NCBI GenBank assembly: GCA_046758465.1
Contig: JBHIAG010000004.1
Span: forward strand, 1 to 49,588
DNA: 49,588 nt
Origin: JBHIAG01 sp046758465
Lineage (GTDB): Bacteria > Acidobacteriota > Terriglobia > Acidiferrales > 2-02-FULL-67-57
Reading direction: 5' to 3'
Each line of letters opens with the position of its first letter. The first letter of the stretch is position 1. Positions 23,711 through 32,528 of this stretch are shown in pieces. A program made the translations under genes and the position numbers. The notes under the pieces were generated by a model that was given only the letters and a program-made list of their open reading frames with translations, had not been told where the DNA came from and did not search any database.

Positions 23711-24862
23711 TTATTGGCCGCGGCCATACTTTTTGAGTGCCTGTACTAGGGGCTTGCGCGGCAGGGCCTCGACTTCGTGGCCGTTGCGGCCGCGCATGGA
23801 AGTCGCGCGGAGCAGCGAGTTGTAGATGGCCTCTTCAGTGGCTTCGGCGACCGCTTGGAACAGGGGCGAAAGATTGGCGCCACGCAAAGCCCTCCCGCTC
23901 TGCGGATAGGGCCCGGCATCGTGCGGGCGGCGCACGGCCAGGGCGGTGGAGAACGCGATGACGTAGTCGCCGCTGCCGTGGCTGAACGAGGAGCCGGTGC
24001 GCGCCATTCCCGCCAGGGCGCGCCGTGCCAGCCGCTGCAACTGCCAGGCTTCGAGCGGGGCATCGGTCGCCACCACAATCATGCAGGAACCATCTCCGGG
24101 TTCGGCGTAGCGGCGGAAGGCATACCGTCCCAGTTCCTTACCCACGGGGACGCCGTCTATCGTGAGGGCGCCCCCGAAATTGCTCTGCACGAGCACGCCG
24201 ACTGTGTAGTTGCCGAGCTCGGTCGGCAGGCGCCGTGAGGCGGTTCCGATGCCGCCTTTGAAGCCGAAGGCACGGGTTCCCGTGCCGGCTCCGACCGAGC
24301 CTTCTTCCACCGGGCCTGCGCGAGCGTTCGCGAGCGCTTGCCGGAAGTGTTCGGGGTGAAGGTGGCGCCCGCGAATGTCATTCAGGTAGCCGTCGTTGGT
24401 CTCACCCACCACGGGATTCACCGAGCGGACAGCTTCATTTCCCGGCTGCCGCAGCGTGTATTCGACCAGGGCAGCGGCTGCCTCCCACACGTTGAGCGTA
24501 TTCGTCAGCAGGATCGGCGTTTCCAGCAGGCCCAGCTCTTGCACCTGGGTCGCGCCCACGAGTTTGCCGAAGCCGTTGCCCACGACGATGGCGGCGGGTA
24601 CTTTCTCCTGAAAGACGTTGCCGGGATGCGGCAGGATGGCCGTGGCGCCGGTGCGGATATTGTCGCCGCGGATGAGTGTCAAGTGCCCTACCGCCACGCC
24701 GGCAACGTCGGTAATGGTGTTGAGCGGCCCCGGCGCGAACACCCCCGGCGCGATGCCGAGGTCGCGTGCCCGCAGCGGGCGCGCTCGCGGAGGTTCGGGC
24801 TCGCCGGCGGCGGCGAAGGTAGTGGTTAGTAAGAGTATCCCCACAAGAGCCAAACGACGCAT
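23711..24862 (-). CDS. Secreted P1-family peptidase (DmpA/BapA-like)
   Basis: A 383-residue N-terminal nucleophile hydrolase of peptidase family P1, which includes DmpA aminopeptidase and beta-peptidyl aminopeptidases. The autocleavage and nucleophile site is Gly258-Ser259 in EPGDGSCMIVVATDAPLEA, so the mature enzyme should have a small C-terminal subunit beginning at Ser259. Other blocks are ITDVAGVAVGH, GAGTGTRAFGFKGGIGTASR and VLVQSNFGG. Residues 1-20 form a signal peptide with an AAAG end. GGGGGAGGAG precedes the ATG. It probably trims peptides outside the cytoplasm; beta-peptide activity cannot be judged. Confidence 0.92.
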   Translation of the reverse strand: MRRLALVGILLLTTTFAAAGEPEPPRARPLRARDLGIAPGVFAPGPLNTITDVAGVAVGHLTLIRGDNIRTGATAILPHPGNVFQEKVPAAIVVGNGFGKLVGATQVQELGLLETPILLTNTLNVWEAAAALVEYTLRQPGNEAVRSVNPVVGETNDGYLNDIRGRHLHPEHFRQALANARAGPVEEGSVGAGTGTRAFGFKGGIGTASRRLPTELGNYTVGVLVQSNFGGALTIDGVPVGKELGRYAFRRYAEPGDGSCMIVVATDAPLEAWQLQRLARRALAGMARTGSSFSHGSGDYVIAFSTALAVRRPHDAGPYPQSGRALRGANLSPLFQAVAEATEEAIYNSLLRATSMRGRNGHEVEALPRKPLVQALKKYGRGQ

Positions 24863-24992
24863 GCGACTCCTCCCCCTGAAAGGTTACGCGATTCTAACGA
24901 AGTATTCACTCCCGGGCGCAGAAAATCGCAGTGTAAGAATTAGGGTAGCCTCGCTTGATGTTTCCCTGGGAGGTGAGGGTAGCGATGCGGGG

Positions 24993-25688
24993 CTAACGGT
25001 TCATGCGGCTGCGCATGAACTCCAGGACTTCGGGTTCCAGGGCTTCCTTGAGCTGGAAGTTGAAGGTTTTGTCCCGCCCGAACAGCCAGACCTGATCCTC
25101 GTAGGTAGCGATACTGAGCCGGTAGGTGGAGCTGTGGCGGACGCGCTTGATGTCGAGGTATTTCCACAGGCGGGAATCTTTCGCTTTGCCAGAGACGTAC
25201 TCGATGTGGGTGGGAGTGATCTTGAGTGTGCCTTCACAGCCCCCGAAGACATGAAGGTGTTTAGCGGCGATTTCATAGCGGCCGCCCCGGGGCAGGGTTG
25301 GGGGCTGCGAGTCGGCTGGCCGGCCGATACGGACGATGACAAAGTTGAAGACCTCGTTGCTGACCACACCGTCGAGGAGCTGGAACTGAAACTTTTTGTC
25401 GCGTCCGAGTTGCAGGAGTTGATCTTCGTAGGTGTGGATGATGAGCTGGCGCAAGCCTTTCCTCCGGATCTTTTTCACCTGCGGGTAGCGCCAGATGCGG
25501 GCGTGGGTGCGGTGATCGGTTTCGTAGCGGATGTACTGCTCACTCATCAGCAAGGTCCCCTGGCAGGCGCCGAACGCATGGGAGTGCTTGACGCGAAAAG
25601 AATAGGTTTGAGCGTGTGCCGGCAGGATGGCCAGCGCCAGGCAGCCAGCGAGTGCGCAGGCGAGACTGCCGAAACTGAAGTGTTTCAT
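24993..25688 (-). CDS. Secreted protein with two PH-like repeats, function unknown
   Basis: A 231-residue protein with a clear signal peptide ending near AHA at 24-26. The mature part is an internal duplication. Each half of about 90 residues reads H-x-H-x-FG-x-C-x-GTL, then I-x-Y, R-x-W-x-Y, K-x-x-R, then TYEDQ and GRDK-x-F-x-FQL. The alternating beta pattern and final helix suggest a pleckstrin-homology-like fold. Each repeat keeps one cysteine (ACQGTL, GCEGTL), possibly forming a disulfide. I do not recognise a named family. It lies about 130 bp downstream of nothing obvious on the same strand, so I infer no pathway. Confidence 0.75.
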   Translation of the reverse strand: MKHFSFGSLACALAGCLALAILPAHAQTYSFRVKHSHAFGACQGTLLMSEQYIRYETDHRTHARIWRYPQVKKIRRKGLRQLIIHTYEDQLLQLGRDKKFQFQLLDGVVSNEVFNFVIVRIGRPADSQPPTLPRGGRYEIAAKHLHVFGGCEGTLKITPTHIEYVSGKAKDSRLWKYLDIKRVRHSSTYRLSIATYEDQVWLFGRDKTFNFQLKEALEPEVLEFMRSRMNR

Positions 25689-25757
25689 CGCGCCAGTTCA
25701 TTTTCCCATCGCGGCGGGGGGACGTCAAGGCGGCACCGGGCTGGCTGCGTGCTTGGG

Positions 25758-25787
25758 TTGACAAGGAGAGAAATGCCCATGTACTCT
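25758..25787 (+). promoter_or_regulatory. Candidate promoter of the RsbW/RsbV-like pair
   Basis: TTGACA (25758-25763), 18-bp spacer, TACTCT (25782-25787). An AAGGAGAG-ATG at 25773 lies within it in another frame and would encode only about 40 residues, so I take this as promoter DNA rather than a gene start. Confidence 0.45.
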
Positions 25788-25836
25788 CTAGTGCGTTTTG
25801 CCGACGCAAGAGGCTCAACGGGCCAACACGCAGCCG

Positions 25837-26271
25837 ATGAACCTTCCTCCACGCCGCGTGGATGTGACGCTGGAAACGAAGCTGGACAGTATTGACCTCG
25901 GCGAAGAGCTGGCGCGTCGGGTAGCGGTGGTGGCGGGGTTTGGAGAGGATGACCAGCACAAGATCAGCATGGCCGTCCGTGAATCCCTCATCAATGCCTA
26001 TCAGCACGGCAACCGGCAGGACGTGCACAAACAGATCGGGCTGAGTTTCCTCCTCTATTCCAACCGCCTGGTCGTCGAAGTATCCGACGAGGGGCCCGGG
26101 TTTCGCCTGGAGGAAGTCCCCAATCCGCTGGCAGATGAGAGTTTGCTCAAGACCTCCGGGCGGGGTTTGTTTTTGATCCGCTGCTTCATGGATCAGTGTC
26201 AGGTGGAGAGCGGACGGAACGGTAGGGCGACGCTGACCTTGGTCAAATACTTGCAGCAGGCGGCGGAGTAG
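25837..26271 (+). CDS. RsbW-like anti-sigma factor kinase / ATP-binding protein
   Basis: A 144-residue GHKL ATPase of the HATPase_c_2 type. The N box is ISMAVRESLINAYQHGNR, the G1 box is VSDEGPGF and the G2 box is TSGRGLFLIRCFMD. Such proteins bind a sigma factor and release it when a partner antagonist is dephosphorylated; the antagonist is probably the STAS protein 35 nt downstream. No sigma factor or phosphatase gene is in the window. The start is uncertain: ATG at 25837 lacks a clear ribosome site, as does an in-frame TTG at 25798, which would be nearly leaderless from the candidate promoter. Confidence 0.85.
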   Translation: MNLPPRRVDVTLETKLDSIDLGEELARRVAVVAGFGEDDQHKISMAVRESLINAYQHGNRQDVHKQIGLSFLLYSNRLVVEVSDEGPGFRLEEVPNPLADESLLKTSGRGLFLIRCFMDQCQVESGRNGRATLTLVKYLQQAAE

Positions 26272-26306
26272 ACGTAGGAGCAGACAGAACAAGAGGAGAG
26301 GGAACG

Positions 26307-26651
26307 GTGACGCTCAAAGTCAATCAGCGAGAGGTAGAAGGTGTGACGGTGGTGGATTTAAGCGGGCGGATCATGCTCGGCGACTCGAGCGCTCGTCTGC
26401 GGGAACTCCTGCGCGATTTGCTCAAGCAGGGACAGAAGAAGATCCTCTTGAACCTGGGCGATGTCGCCTACGTGGATAGTTCGGGGTTGGGTGAGTTGGT
26501 TTCTGGGTTCAACACGGCGAGGAGTCAAGGGGGGCAGCTCAAACTCCTGAACCTCACCAAAAAGGTCAACGACCTGTTGCAAGTCACGAAGCTCTACACC
26601 GTCTTCGAAGTGCACGACAGCGAAGCGGCGGCAATCCAAAGCTTCAAATAA
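26307..26651 (+). CDS. STAS-domain anti-sigma factor antagonist (RsbV-like)
   Basis: A 114-residue single STAS domain. The phosphorylatable serine is in AYVDSSGLGELV, and VVDLSGRIMLGDSSARLRE is the typical N-terminal strand-helix unit. In the usual partner-switch the kinase phosphorylates this serine and keeps its sigma factor bound. It starts at GTG behind GAGAGGGAAC, 35 nt after the RsbW-like gene, making a minimal partner-switch pair. Confidence 0.9.
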   Translation: MTLKVNQREVEGVTVVDLSGRIMLGDSSARLRELLRDLLKQGQKKILLNLGDVAYVDSSGLGELVSGFNTARSQGGQLKLLNLTKKVNDLLQVTKLYTVFEVHDSEAAAIQSFK

Positions 26652-26732
26652 GAAGACTCGCCTGCGCTGCGGGAGGCGGGGAAGCTCGGGCAGCTCCTCC
26701 CACACGCGGGCTGTTCTTGAAGGGAATCAATT

Positions 26733-27122
26733 ATGCCTATCGTCACCCAGTTTACCGTCGCATTGGAAAACCGGCCTGGGTCGCTGGCGGAAGTCTGTAG
26801 CGAGCTAGCGAAAAAGGCAGTGAACATTCAAGCGGTGATGGTGCCGGACGTGCCGGGGGTTGGCCCGGTGCGGCTGGTGGTGAACAACGAGGCGGCGGCG
26901 GCGCGCGTCTTCAATACGCTGGGACTGAAGTATAGCCAGGAGCAGGTGCTGGCGGTGCATCTGTCGGACAGGCCTGGCGCGTTGGGCCGGGTGACGCGGA
27001 AACTGGCCGAGCACACCATCAACGTCGAATACGCCTACGGCAGCATCGAAAAGGGAGCCCCGCACGCCCTGGTCATTTTAGCGGTTTCGGATTTGAAGAA
27101 GGCGGTGTCGCTGACGAAGTAA
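26733..27122 (+). CDS. Tandem ACT-domain protein
   Basis: A 129-residue protein made of two ACT domains, starting FTVALENRPGSLAEVCSELAKKAVNIQAV and VHLSDRPGALGRVTRKLAEHTINVEYAY (each quoted to show the RPG-turn). ACT domains bind amino acids. Stand-alone double-ACT proteins are presumed sensors, but the ligand and target here are unknown. It follows the STAS gene by about 80 bp, with AAGGGA before the ATG. Confidence 0.88.
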   Translation: MPIVTQFTVALENRPGSLAEVCSELAKKAVNIQAVMVPDVPGVGPVRLVVNNEAAAARVFNTLGLKYSQEQVLAVHLSDRPGALGRVTRKLAEHTINVEYAYGSIEKGAPHALVILAVSDLKKAVSLTK

Positions 27123-27125
27123 CGC

Positions 27126-27479
27126 TCACGCCGACTTGTCGGGCCGCAGGGTCCGACACTGCGCGCAGGGACAGATTTCCCGAAAATAATTAAAGCTGTA
27201 GATGCCGGTGCTGTGGCTGTCGCTGAAGGCGAAGCGCACGGCGTAGTTACCGACGGGCTCGGCCTGCAGGGCGCGCGCGGTTTCTTTGTAGAGTGGCAAG
27301 GGTGTTTTTCCGGCAGTTTTCTCGGACGCGGTGCGGCAGGTGGCGCAGGGGCAGCGTTCACGCAGGTAGGCGAACGAGTAGTGACTGTGGTGGCCGTCGG
27401 CCCAGGCGATGTCCACGCCCTCGCCGGTCGTTAGTTGAATCTGCACGCTGGTGGGGTGAGTCCGCGGGTCGTTGACCAT
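27126..27479 (-). CDS. DUF971 protein (gamma-butyrobetaine hydroxylase-like N-terminal domain)
   Basis: A 117-residue stand-alone DUF971 protein. IAWADGHHSHYSFAYLRERC begins the fold, with cysteine pairs CPCATC and, near the C-terminus, CPCAQC. The domain is the N-terminal part of gamma-butyrobetaine hydroxylase and trimethyllysine hydroxylase and also occurs with Mrp/ApbC proteins; the four cysteines suggest zinc or an iron-sulfur cluster. The start is ATG at 27479, next to a MITE-like element 10 bp upstream. Converges with the ACT gene with only a 3-bp gap. Confidence 0.87.
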   Translation of the reverse strand: MVNDPRTHPTSVQIQLTTGEGVDIAWADGHHSHYSFAYLRERCPCATCRTASEKTAGKTPLPLYKETARALQAEPVGNYAVRFAFSDSHSTGIYSFNYFREICPCAQCRTLRPDKSA

Positions 27480-27489
27480 AGGGAAAGCC

Positions 27490-27597
27490 CTAGTGCCGTT
27501 CCAATTTGTTGTGACTAGGTTCGATCGAACTTATCCTCAATGATCTCACGGGCACGGATGGGGTGCCTTTGGCTCGACAAGGTTGGAACGGCACTAG
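27490..27597. mobile_element. 108-bp MITE-like element, copy 2
   Basis: CTAGTGCCGTTCCAA and TTGGAACGGCACTAG are perfect 15-bp terminal inverted repeats. The termini match those of the element at 16397-16507, while the interiors show no obvious similarity. The TAG in the right-hand CTAG is the stop codon of the minus-strand ferritin-like gene. No coding frame. Confidence 0.8.
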
Positions 27598-28250
27598 CAA
27601 CCGGGAAAGCAGCCGGTGCCGATTTTCGCGGTGGCGGCAGCGCGTGACTCAGCGGCAATGTGCAGGGTTTTCGTCGCTGCCTCGCGGGCGCGGAGTTGGA
27701 TTTCCGGGGTCGTGGCGTATTTCTCTAGCAAGCGCCGTCCGAGTTGATGATGGTGAAGTTCGTCGGGCTGGATGTAGCGCCGATAGATTTCCGCTGTCTC
27801 TTTGTCTCCCACCAGCTCGCAGTAGCGGAGAAAGGAGTTATTGACTTGGTAGGCGATGGATTCCAGGGTGAACTGTCCCGCGGCAATCTTCTCCACCGGC
27901 GTTGCGAGGCTCTTCAGGTAGGCGAAGAGGGGGTTTTCCCGTGGGGGTGTGAAATCATCCAGCGCAATACCCAGCCGCTCGAGGCGCCCTTGGATAAGTT
28001 GGAAGTGGCGGGCTTCATCGCCAGCTTGCTGCGCGAGAGCGATCTTGATATCCCAGTCGGTTACCGTGGGCGTCCACATTGCTGCCAACTCTGCGACGCT
28101 GATTTCGTTGGCCAGTGCGATACGCAGCAGGGCCTTCATGCCACCTACCGGCTGGGTGGGTGTGCCCGCTAGAGCGCTGAGTTCGCCCAGTTGAGCCAGC
28201 CATGTTTGGTTGGAGGCTTCCAATTCCCGAACAAAAGATTCCGCGCGCAT
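27594..28250 (-). CDS. Ferritin-like diiron protein
   Basis: A 218-residue helical protein with a plausible diiron site: E49 in LANEISVAEL, E79 and H82 in DEARHF, E130 in TLESIAY, and E164 and H167 in PDELHHH. This two EXXH-type pattern is that of ferritin-like oxygenases and tRNA hydroxylase-like proteins; I cannot say which reaction it performs. The protein ends GTGCFPGC. Its TAG stop lies inside the terminal repeat of a MITE-like element, so the element inserted at the stop codon and kept it. Confidence 0.8.
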   Translation of the reverse strand: MRAESFVRELEASNQTWLAQLGELSALAGTPTQPVGGMKALLRIALANEISVAELAAMWTPTVTDWDIKIALAQQAGDEARHFQLIQGRLERLGIALDDFTPPRENPLFAYLKSLATPVEKIAAGQFTLESIAYQVNNSFLRYCELVGDKETAEIYRRYIQPDELHHHQLGRRLLEKYATTPEIQLRAREAATKTLHIAAESRAAATAKIGTGCFPGC

Positions 28251-28387
28251 GTGAGCCTCGTGCTTGGGAGATGCTCCTCTATCATAGCAGGCTTTGGCTC
28301 ACTTGGGGCGCAGACTTCGCCTGGCTTTGCAAAAGTGTCACTAGCGGATAGACTAGAAGATTGTAATTCCGAACGGAGTGGCAATCG

Positions 28388-29442
28388 ATGGGCCGCTCGC
28401 TGACACGCAAGCTCCTGGAAGCGCATCTGGCGAAAGGTGCGTTGCACGCGGACGAAGAGAATGAGTTTCGCGTGGACCAGGTGTTGCTGCAAGATGCGAC
28501 CGGCACCATGGCGTTTCTGCAGTACGAGCAGCTGGGACTGGAGCGGATTCGGGTGCCGTTTGCCATTGTCTACGTGGACCACAACATGCTCCAGATTGAT
28601 TACCGCAACCCGGACGACCACCGCTTCCTGCTTACGTTCGCGCAGAAGCATGGCATCCACTATTCGCGGCCCGGCAACGGTATTTGTCACCAGGTGCATC
28701 TGGAACGCTTCGCCCAACCGGGCACACTGCTGGTGGGGGCTGACAGTCACACGCCCATGGCTGGGGCGGTAGGCGGAATGGTCGGCATCGGAGCGGGCGG
28801 GCTAGACGCTGCGGTGCTCCTGGCCGGCTTTCCCTTCACCTTGGTCACACCGAAAGTAGTGCGGGTAGAGTTGCGGGGCCGGCTGCGGCCTTGGGTAGCC
28901 TCGAAAGATATCATTCTGGAGCTGCTGCGCCGCTATACGGTGAAGGGCGGGTTGGGAAAAATCTATGAATTTGTCGGCGAAGGTGTGGCGACGCTGTCGG
29001 TGACGCAACGCGCGCCATCGCCAATTACACTTTCATCAAAGAAGACAAGCAATTCGTTGCGCGCGCCAAGGAGTGGGGCGGCGGGTTTATTGTTGCCGGG
29101 GAGAACTACGGCCAAGGATCGAGCCGCGAGCACGCTGCTCTGGCACCGCTGTTTCTCGGCGTCCGGGCGGTGCTGGCCCAATCGTTTGCGCGGATTCATC
29201 GCCGTAACCTGATCAGCCAGGGGATGCTGCCCCTGGTGCTGGACGCGGCTCTCTATCAGGCCGCGCGTGTGGGCGAGGAGTGGGAACTGGTCGCGGTGCG
29301 CCAGGCGCTGGAAGAAGGCCGCCCGCAATTGACCGTGAAAACACCGAGACAATCCTTCGCAGTGAACATGCCGTTCAGCGACTACGAGCGCAAGGTGCTG
29401 CTGGCGGGCGGGCTACTGAAGTTTCTGGGCACGGTGAGCTAG
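28388..29442 (+). pseudogene. Aconitase-family gene with internal deletion and frameshift
   Basis: Frame 2 from ATG 28388 encodes a normal aconitase/3-isopropylmalate dehydratase N-terminus: VDHNMLQ, VGADSHTPMAGAVGGM, PKVVRVELRGRLRPWV, and YEFVGEGVATLSVTQR up to about 29011. Frame 1 from about 29011 encodes the C-terminal swivel domain: ANYTFIKEDK, GGENYGQGSSREHAAL, ARIHRRNLISQGM, to TAG at 29440-29442. The central part, which holds the cluster cysteines and normally about 280-300 residues, is missing, and the frame shifts at the join. The frame-2 product runs on to 29212 as nonsense. Joined parts sum to about 350 residues against about 640 expected. Unless the assembly is wrong, the enzyme is dead. 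Confidence 0.88.
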
Positions 29443-29497
29443 TGTGCAGGGTTCTGCGCCTCAGACACAGGGGCGCGGTGGGCAGGGAAGAGCCTCG

Positions 29498-30442
29498 CTA
29501 GGCCAGCGCGTTGAGCAAGGGCTGGACATCGCGCTGGAAGATGGCGTCCCGGGTGGCTTGGGGTTCCTCGCTCAACACTCCTTTGCGGAGCAGGTAGTCT
29601 TCGTAGGTAGGCACTGCAATCTGGTAGAACACGCCAATCGGTAGCCGTCCCGAATTCTCCTCGGATCTCAGCAGCGCCTGCGCTTTTTTCTGGGCCACTG
29701 CGCTGGGGTCGGTGGGGTCGTGCACAACCGGATCGTAGTCCGTCTCTTCCAGCTTGAGCAGGCGGGAGTGGCCGATGTCTTTCCCCTCATACCAGCTCTT
29801 CGAGTGCAGGTCATTGTAGGTGGGACAGGTCTGGAAGACGTCGATGAGGGCGCTGCCGCGGTGGCGGATGCCCTGGACGATGATGTCGGTCAGGTGCTTG
29901 ACGTCAAGGGCATAGCCGCGGGCTACAAAGGTGTAGCCGCAGGCCAGCCCGAGCGCGACCGGGTTGAGGGCGTCCATAATGGACTCTTCCGACATCGACT
30001 TGGTTTTCTGGCCCTTCTTGATGGTGGGCGAAGCCTGGCCTTTGGTGAGGGCGTAGACGTCGTTGTTGAAAATGATGTAGGTCATGTCGAGGTTGCGGCG
30101 CCCGCCGTTGACGAAGTGGCCGGCACCAATGCCGTAGCCATCGCCGTCGCCGCCCACGCCGATGACAGTCAGCTTGTGATTGGCGAGCTTGAGCCCGGTC
30201 ACCGAAGGCATCACGCGGCCGTGCAGGGTGTGGAAGCCGTAGGTGTGGAGGTAGTGCGGCGTCTTGCCCGAGCAGCCGATGCCGCTGACGACGGCGACTT
30301 GGTGGGGCGGGAGCTGCAACTTGGCCAGCGCCATCTGGATGGCGGTGACGATGCCGAAATCGCCGCAGCCGGGGCACCAGTCGTTGTGGATCTCGGTTTT
30401 GTAGTCTTTGACGGTCAGTCGGGTTGTGGTAATGGTGGCCAT
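29498..30442 (-). CDS. korB: 2-oxoacid:ferredoxin oxidoreductase, beta subunit
   Basis: A 314-residue subunit with thiamine-pyrophosphate and [4Fe-4S] sites. C23 and C26 in DWCPGCGDF, C57 in SGIGCSGK and C206 in QTCPTYND are the four cluster ligands. The TPP motif is GVGGDGDGYGIGAGHFVNG followed by YIIFNNDVYALTKGQASPT. It catalyses CoA-dependent oxidation of 2-oxoglutarate or a related acid, reducing ferredoxin. The gene starts 12 nt after korA, with GGAG before the ATG. A 7Fe ferredoxin encoded at 34460-34753 is a possible partner. Confidence 0.95.
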   Translation of the reverse strand: MATITTTRLTVKDYKTEIHNDWCPGCGDFGIVTAIQMALAKLQLPPHQVAVVSGIGCSGKTPHYLHTYGFHTLHGRVMPSVTGLKLANHKLTVIGVGGDGDGYGIGAGHFVNGGRRNLDMTYIIFNNDVYALTKGQASPTIKKGQKTKSMSEESIMDALNPVALGLACGYTFVARGYALDVKHLTDIIVQGIRHRGSALIDVFQTCPTYNDLHSKSWYEGKDIGHSRLLKLEETDYDPVVHDPTDPSAVAQKKAQALLRSEENSGRLPIGVFYQIAVPTYEDYLLRKGVLSEEPQATRDAIFQRDVQPLLNALA

Positions 30443-30454
30443 AGGTCGACTCCG

Positions 30455-32422
30455 TTAGCGATTGTAGCCGGGTGGCAGCGGCACCATGGGAGGCGCCATC
30501 TTGCCGAATTCTTCCCGCAGCTCCAGCAGCGTCTCCACCTGTTCGCGCCCGTAGGCCGGTGAGACCACCTTGCCTTCGGACACCAGGATTTCTTCCCCGG
30601 CGCCGACCTCGGCGGCTGCGATGGCGGCGACGATTTCATCCTCCGAGAAGGGGCGGCCGTCGTATTTGAGCACGCGATGATGAACGCGCAGGCCGGTTTT
30701 CTCCCGCAGCAGCCCGGCGAGTTGGCCGGAATAGTTTGATTCCACGCAGAGAATCTTGGTAGCACGCCGCAGAATCGACTCGACCTGTTGGCTGGGGAAG
30801 GGCAGCAAGAAGCGAATTTGCAGGAAGCTATAGCGGTTGCCATCGGGGTCGAGTCGGGCCAGGGCGTCGCGGAGGGCGCCCTTGGTCGAGCCCCAACTGA
30901 CCAGCAGCACGGGGGCGGTTTCTTTGCCGAAGAAAGTAAATTTTTTCTCTTCCGGAATTTCGCGGTCGGCCAGGGCAACCTTCTCCATGCGCTTGCGCAT
31001 GATGGTGAGGCGGTTGCCGATGCCTTCGTTGATGTGGCCCACCTGGTCGTGTTCGTCGCTGGTGGTCCAGAAGATGCCGCCCGGCTGGCCGGGGATGGCG
31101 CGGGGGCTGATGCCGGACTCGGTGAAGCGGTAGCGATGGTAGTCGCCGTTGCGCTGGGCGGGGTCGAAGAGGAGCCCGCGGTCAATTTTGAGCCCGGAGA
31201 AGTCGAAGGGCGGGAGGGTGACGTAGATAGTGGCCAGATGTTTGTCCAGCAACAGGATGACGGGGACTTGGTAGCGGTCGGCGTAGTTGAAGCTGTCGAA
31301 GGTGTCGTAGAAGCACTCGGTCAGGTCACCCGGAGCCAGGACAAGGCGCGGGATGTCACCCTGGCCGGCATGGAGGGCGAAGCGCAGGTCGCCTTGCTCG
31401 TGGCGGGTGGGCATGCCGGTGCTGGGGGCGCCGCGCTGGTAGATGCAGACAACAGGTCCCGGGGCCTCGGTCATGGCGGAAAAGCCCAGGCCTTCGGGCA
31501 TGAGGGCGAACCCCGGGCCGGAGGTGGAAGTGGCGGCGCGGACGCCGCCGTGAGCGGCCATGACCGCCGCGTCGACGGCGGCGACCTCGTCTTCGGTTTG
31601 CAGCACGACCAGGTGGTACTCGTTCTGGTGCTCTTCCAAGTAGACGCTCTCGTCGGTGGCCGGGCTGATGGGGTAGTAGGTTTGCAGGCCGCAGCCGGCC
31701 TTGAGTTTGGCAATGCCGACCGCCTGCAAGCCATTGATCATAATTTGCTTATCGTTGGCCGGACGCTCGGGGCGCACGGGCAGGGCGTAGGCCAGGCCTT
31801 TGAATTCCTTGCGGGCATACTCGTAGGCGAAGCGGGCGCAGTTGACGTTGGTCTTGCCCACCCGGCGCGCCTTGCCGTGGAAGCCGGAGAGGATGACTGC
31901 GGCCACCGGGTCGAAGGGGATGCCGAGCAGTCCGGCCGAGGCACCCAGGGCGACAGTATTGTTCATGATGCGGTACTCGTGGGCTTGCCCGCCCTTGCCC
32001 ACCTGCCTGAGAGCTTGGTCGACGAGGTGGGCGTAGGGGAGGGAAAAGAGCTTGACGTCGCGGCCGTGCAGCCGCCCTTCGAGCAGATGGAGCATGCCCG
32101 GGTCGAGCAGGATGCCGCCGCCGGGGGCAACCTGTTCGGCGTGGCCGCGATGGGCTGGGAACTCGTGGTAGAGGTCACCGATGAGGGTTTCTTCGTCGAG
32201 AGCCACGAGCAGGTGCACCGCTTCGATATGCGACTGGACGGGGCGGTCGGCCACCCGCAGGCGGTAGTAGCTGTGCTTGCCCTTGATGTTGGAGTGGTAT
32301 TCGATGTTGCCGAAGACGTAGTACCCGAGGCGGGACAATGCCTTGGCGAGTATTTCTGCTCCCAGATTGATCCCGCTGCCCTGCGGCCCCCCAATCATCC
32401 AGGAGAAAGTTTGGCGGGGCAT
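30455..32422 (-). CDS. korA: 2-oxoacid:ferredoxin oxidoreductase, fused gamma-alpha subunit
   Basis: A 655-residue fusion. Residues 1-190 are the gamma domain (MIGGPQGSGINLGAEILAKA, FGNIEYHSNIKGKHSYY). The rest is the alpha subunit with YYPISPATDESVYLEEH, TSGPGFALMPEGLGFSAMTE and GAPSTGMPTRHEQGDL. GGAGAGGAGG about 10 nt upstream supports ATG 32422; the TTG at 32443 reads through that site. The order korA-korB and the fused gamma domain are the usual layout of KorAB in aerobic and microaerobic bacteria. Specificity for 2-oxoglutarate is likely but not proven. With the aconitase gene next door broken, the carbon flow here would need another aconitase. Confidence 0.94.
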   Translation of the reverse strand: MPRQTFSWMIGGPQGSGINLGAEILAKALSRLGYYVFGNIEYHSNIKGKHSYYRLRVADRPVQSHIEAVHLLVALDEETLIGDLYHEFPAHRGHAEQVAPGGGILLDPGMLHLLEGRLHGRDVKLFSLPYAHLVDQALRQVGKGGQAHEYRIMNNTVALGASAGLLGIPFDPVAAVILSGFHGKARRVGKTNVNCARFAYEYARKEFKGLAYALPVRPERPANDKQIMINGLQAVGIAKLKAGCGLQTYYPISPATDESVYLEEHQNEYHLVVLQTEDEVAAVDAAVMAAHGGVRAATSTSGPGFALMPEGLGFSAMTEAPGPVVCIYQRGAPSTGMPTRHEQGDLRFALHAGQGDIPRLVLAPGDLTECFYDTFDSFNYADRYQVPVILLLDKHLATIYVTLPPFDFSGLKIDRGLLFDPAQRNGDYHRYRFTESGISPRAIPGQPGGIFWTTSDEHDQVGHINEGIGNRLTIMRKRMEKVALADREIPEEKKFTFFGKETAPVLLVSWGSTKGALRDALARLDPDGNRYSFLQIRFLLPFPSQQVESILRRATKILCVESNYSGQLAGLLREKTGLRVHHRVLKYDGRPFSEDEIVAAIAAAEVGAGEEILVSEGKVVSPAYGREQVETLLELREEFGKMAPPMVPLPPGYNR

Positions 32423-32528
32423 CCCTTCGAGCCTCCTCTCCAATCAACCCCTCGTTGTTTCGCCGCGGCGCACCCGGCCGCGCGCTCAAACTTCTATCAT
32501 ACCACGCCCGGCTGCCGTTGGTCGCGGG

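Noticed and set aside
24618..25895. 425-codon plus-strand frame across the secreted duplicated protein, including an ATG at 25773 with a strong AAGGAGAG site
   Set aside because: Antisense to two genes with signal peptides, and the ATG at 25773 lies inside a probable promoter and yields only about 40 residues in the wrong frame for RsbW.
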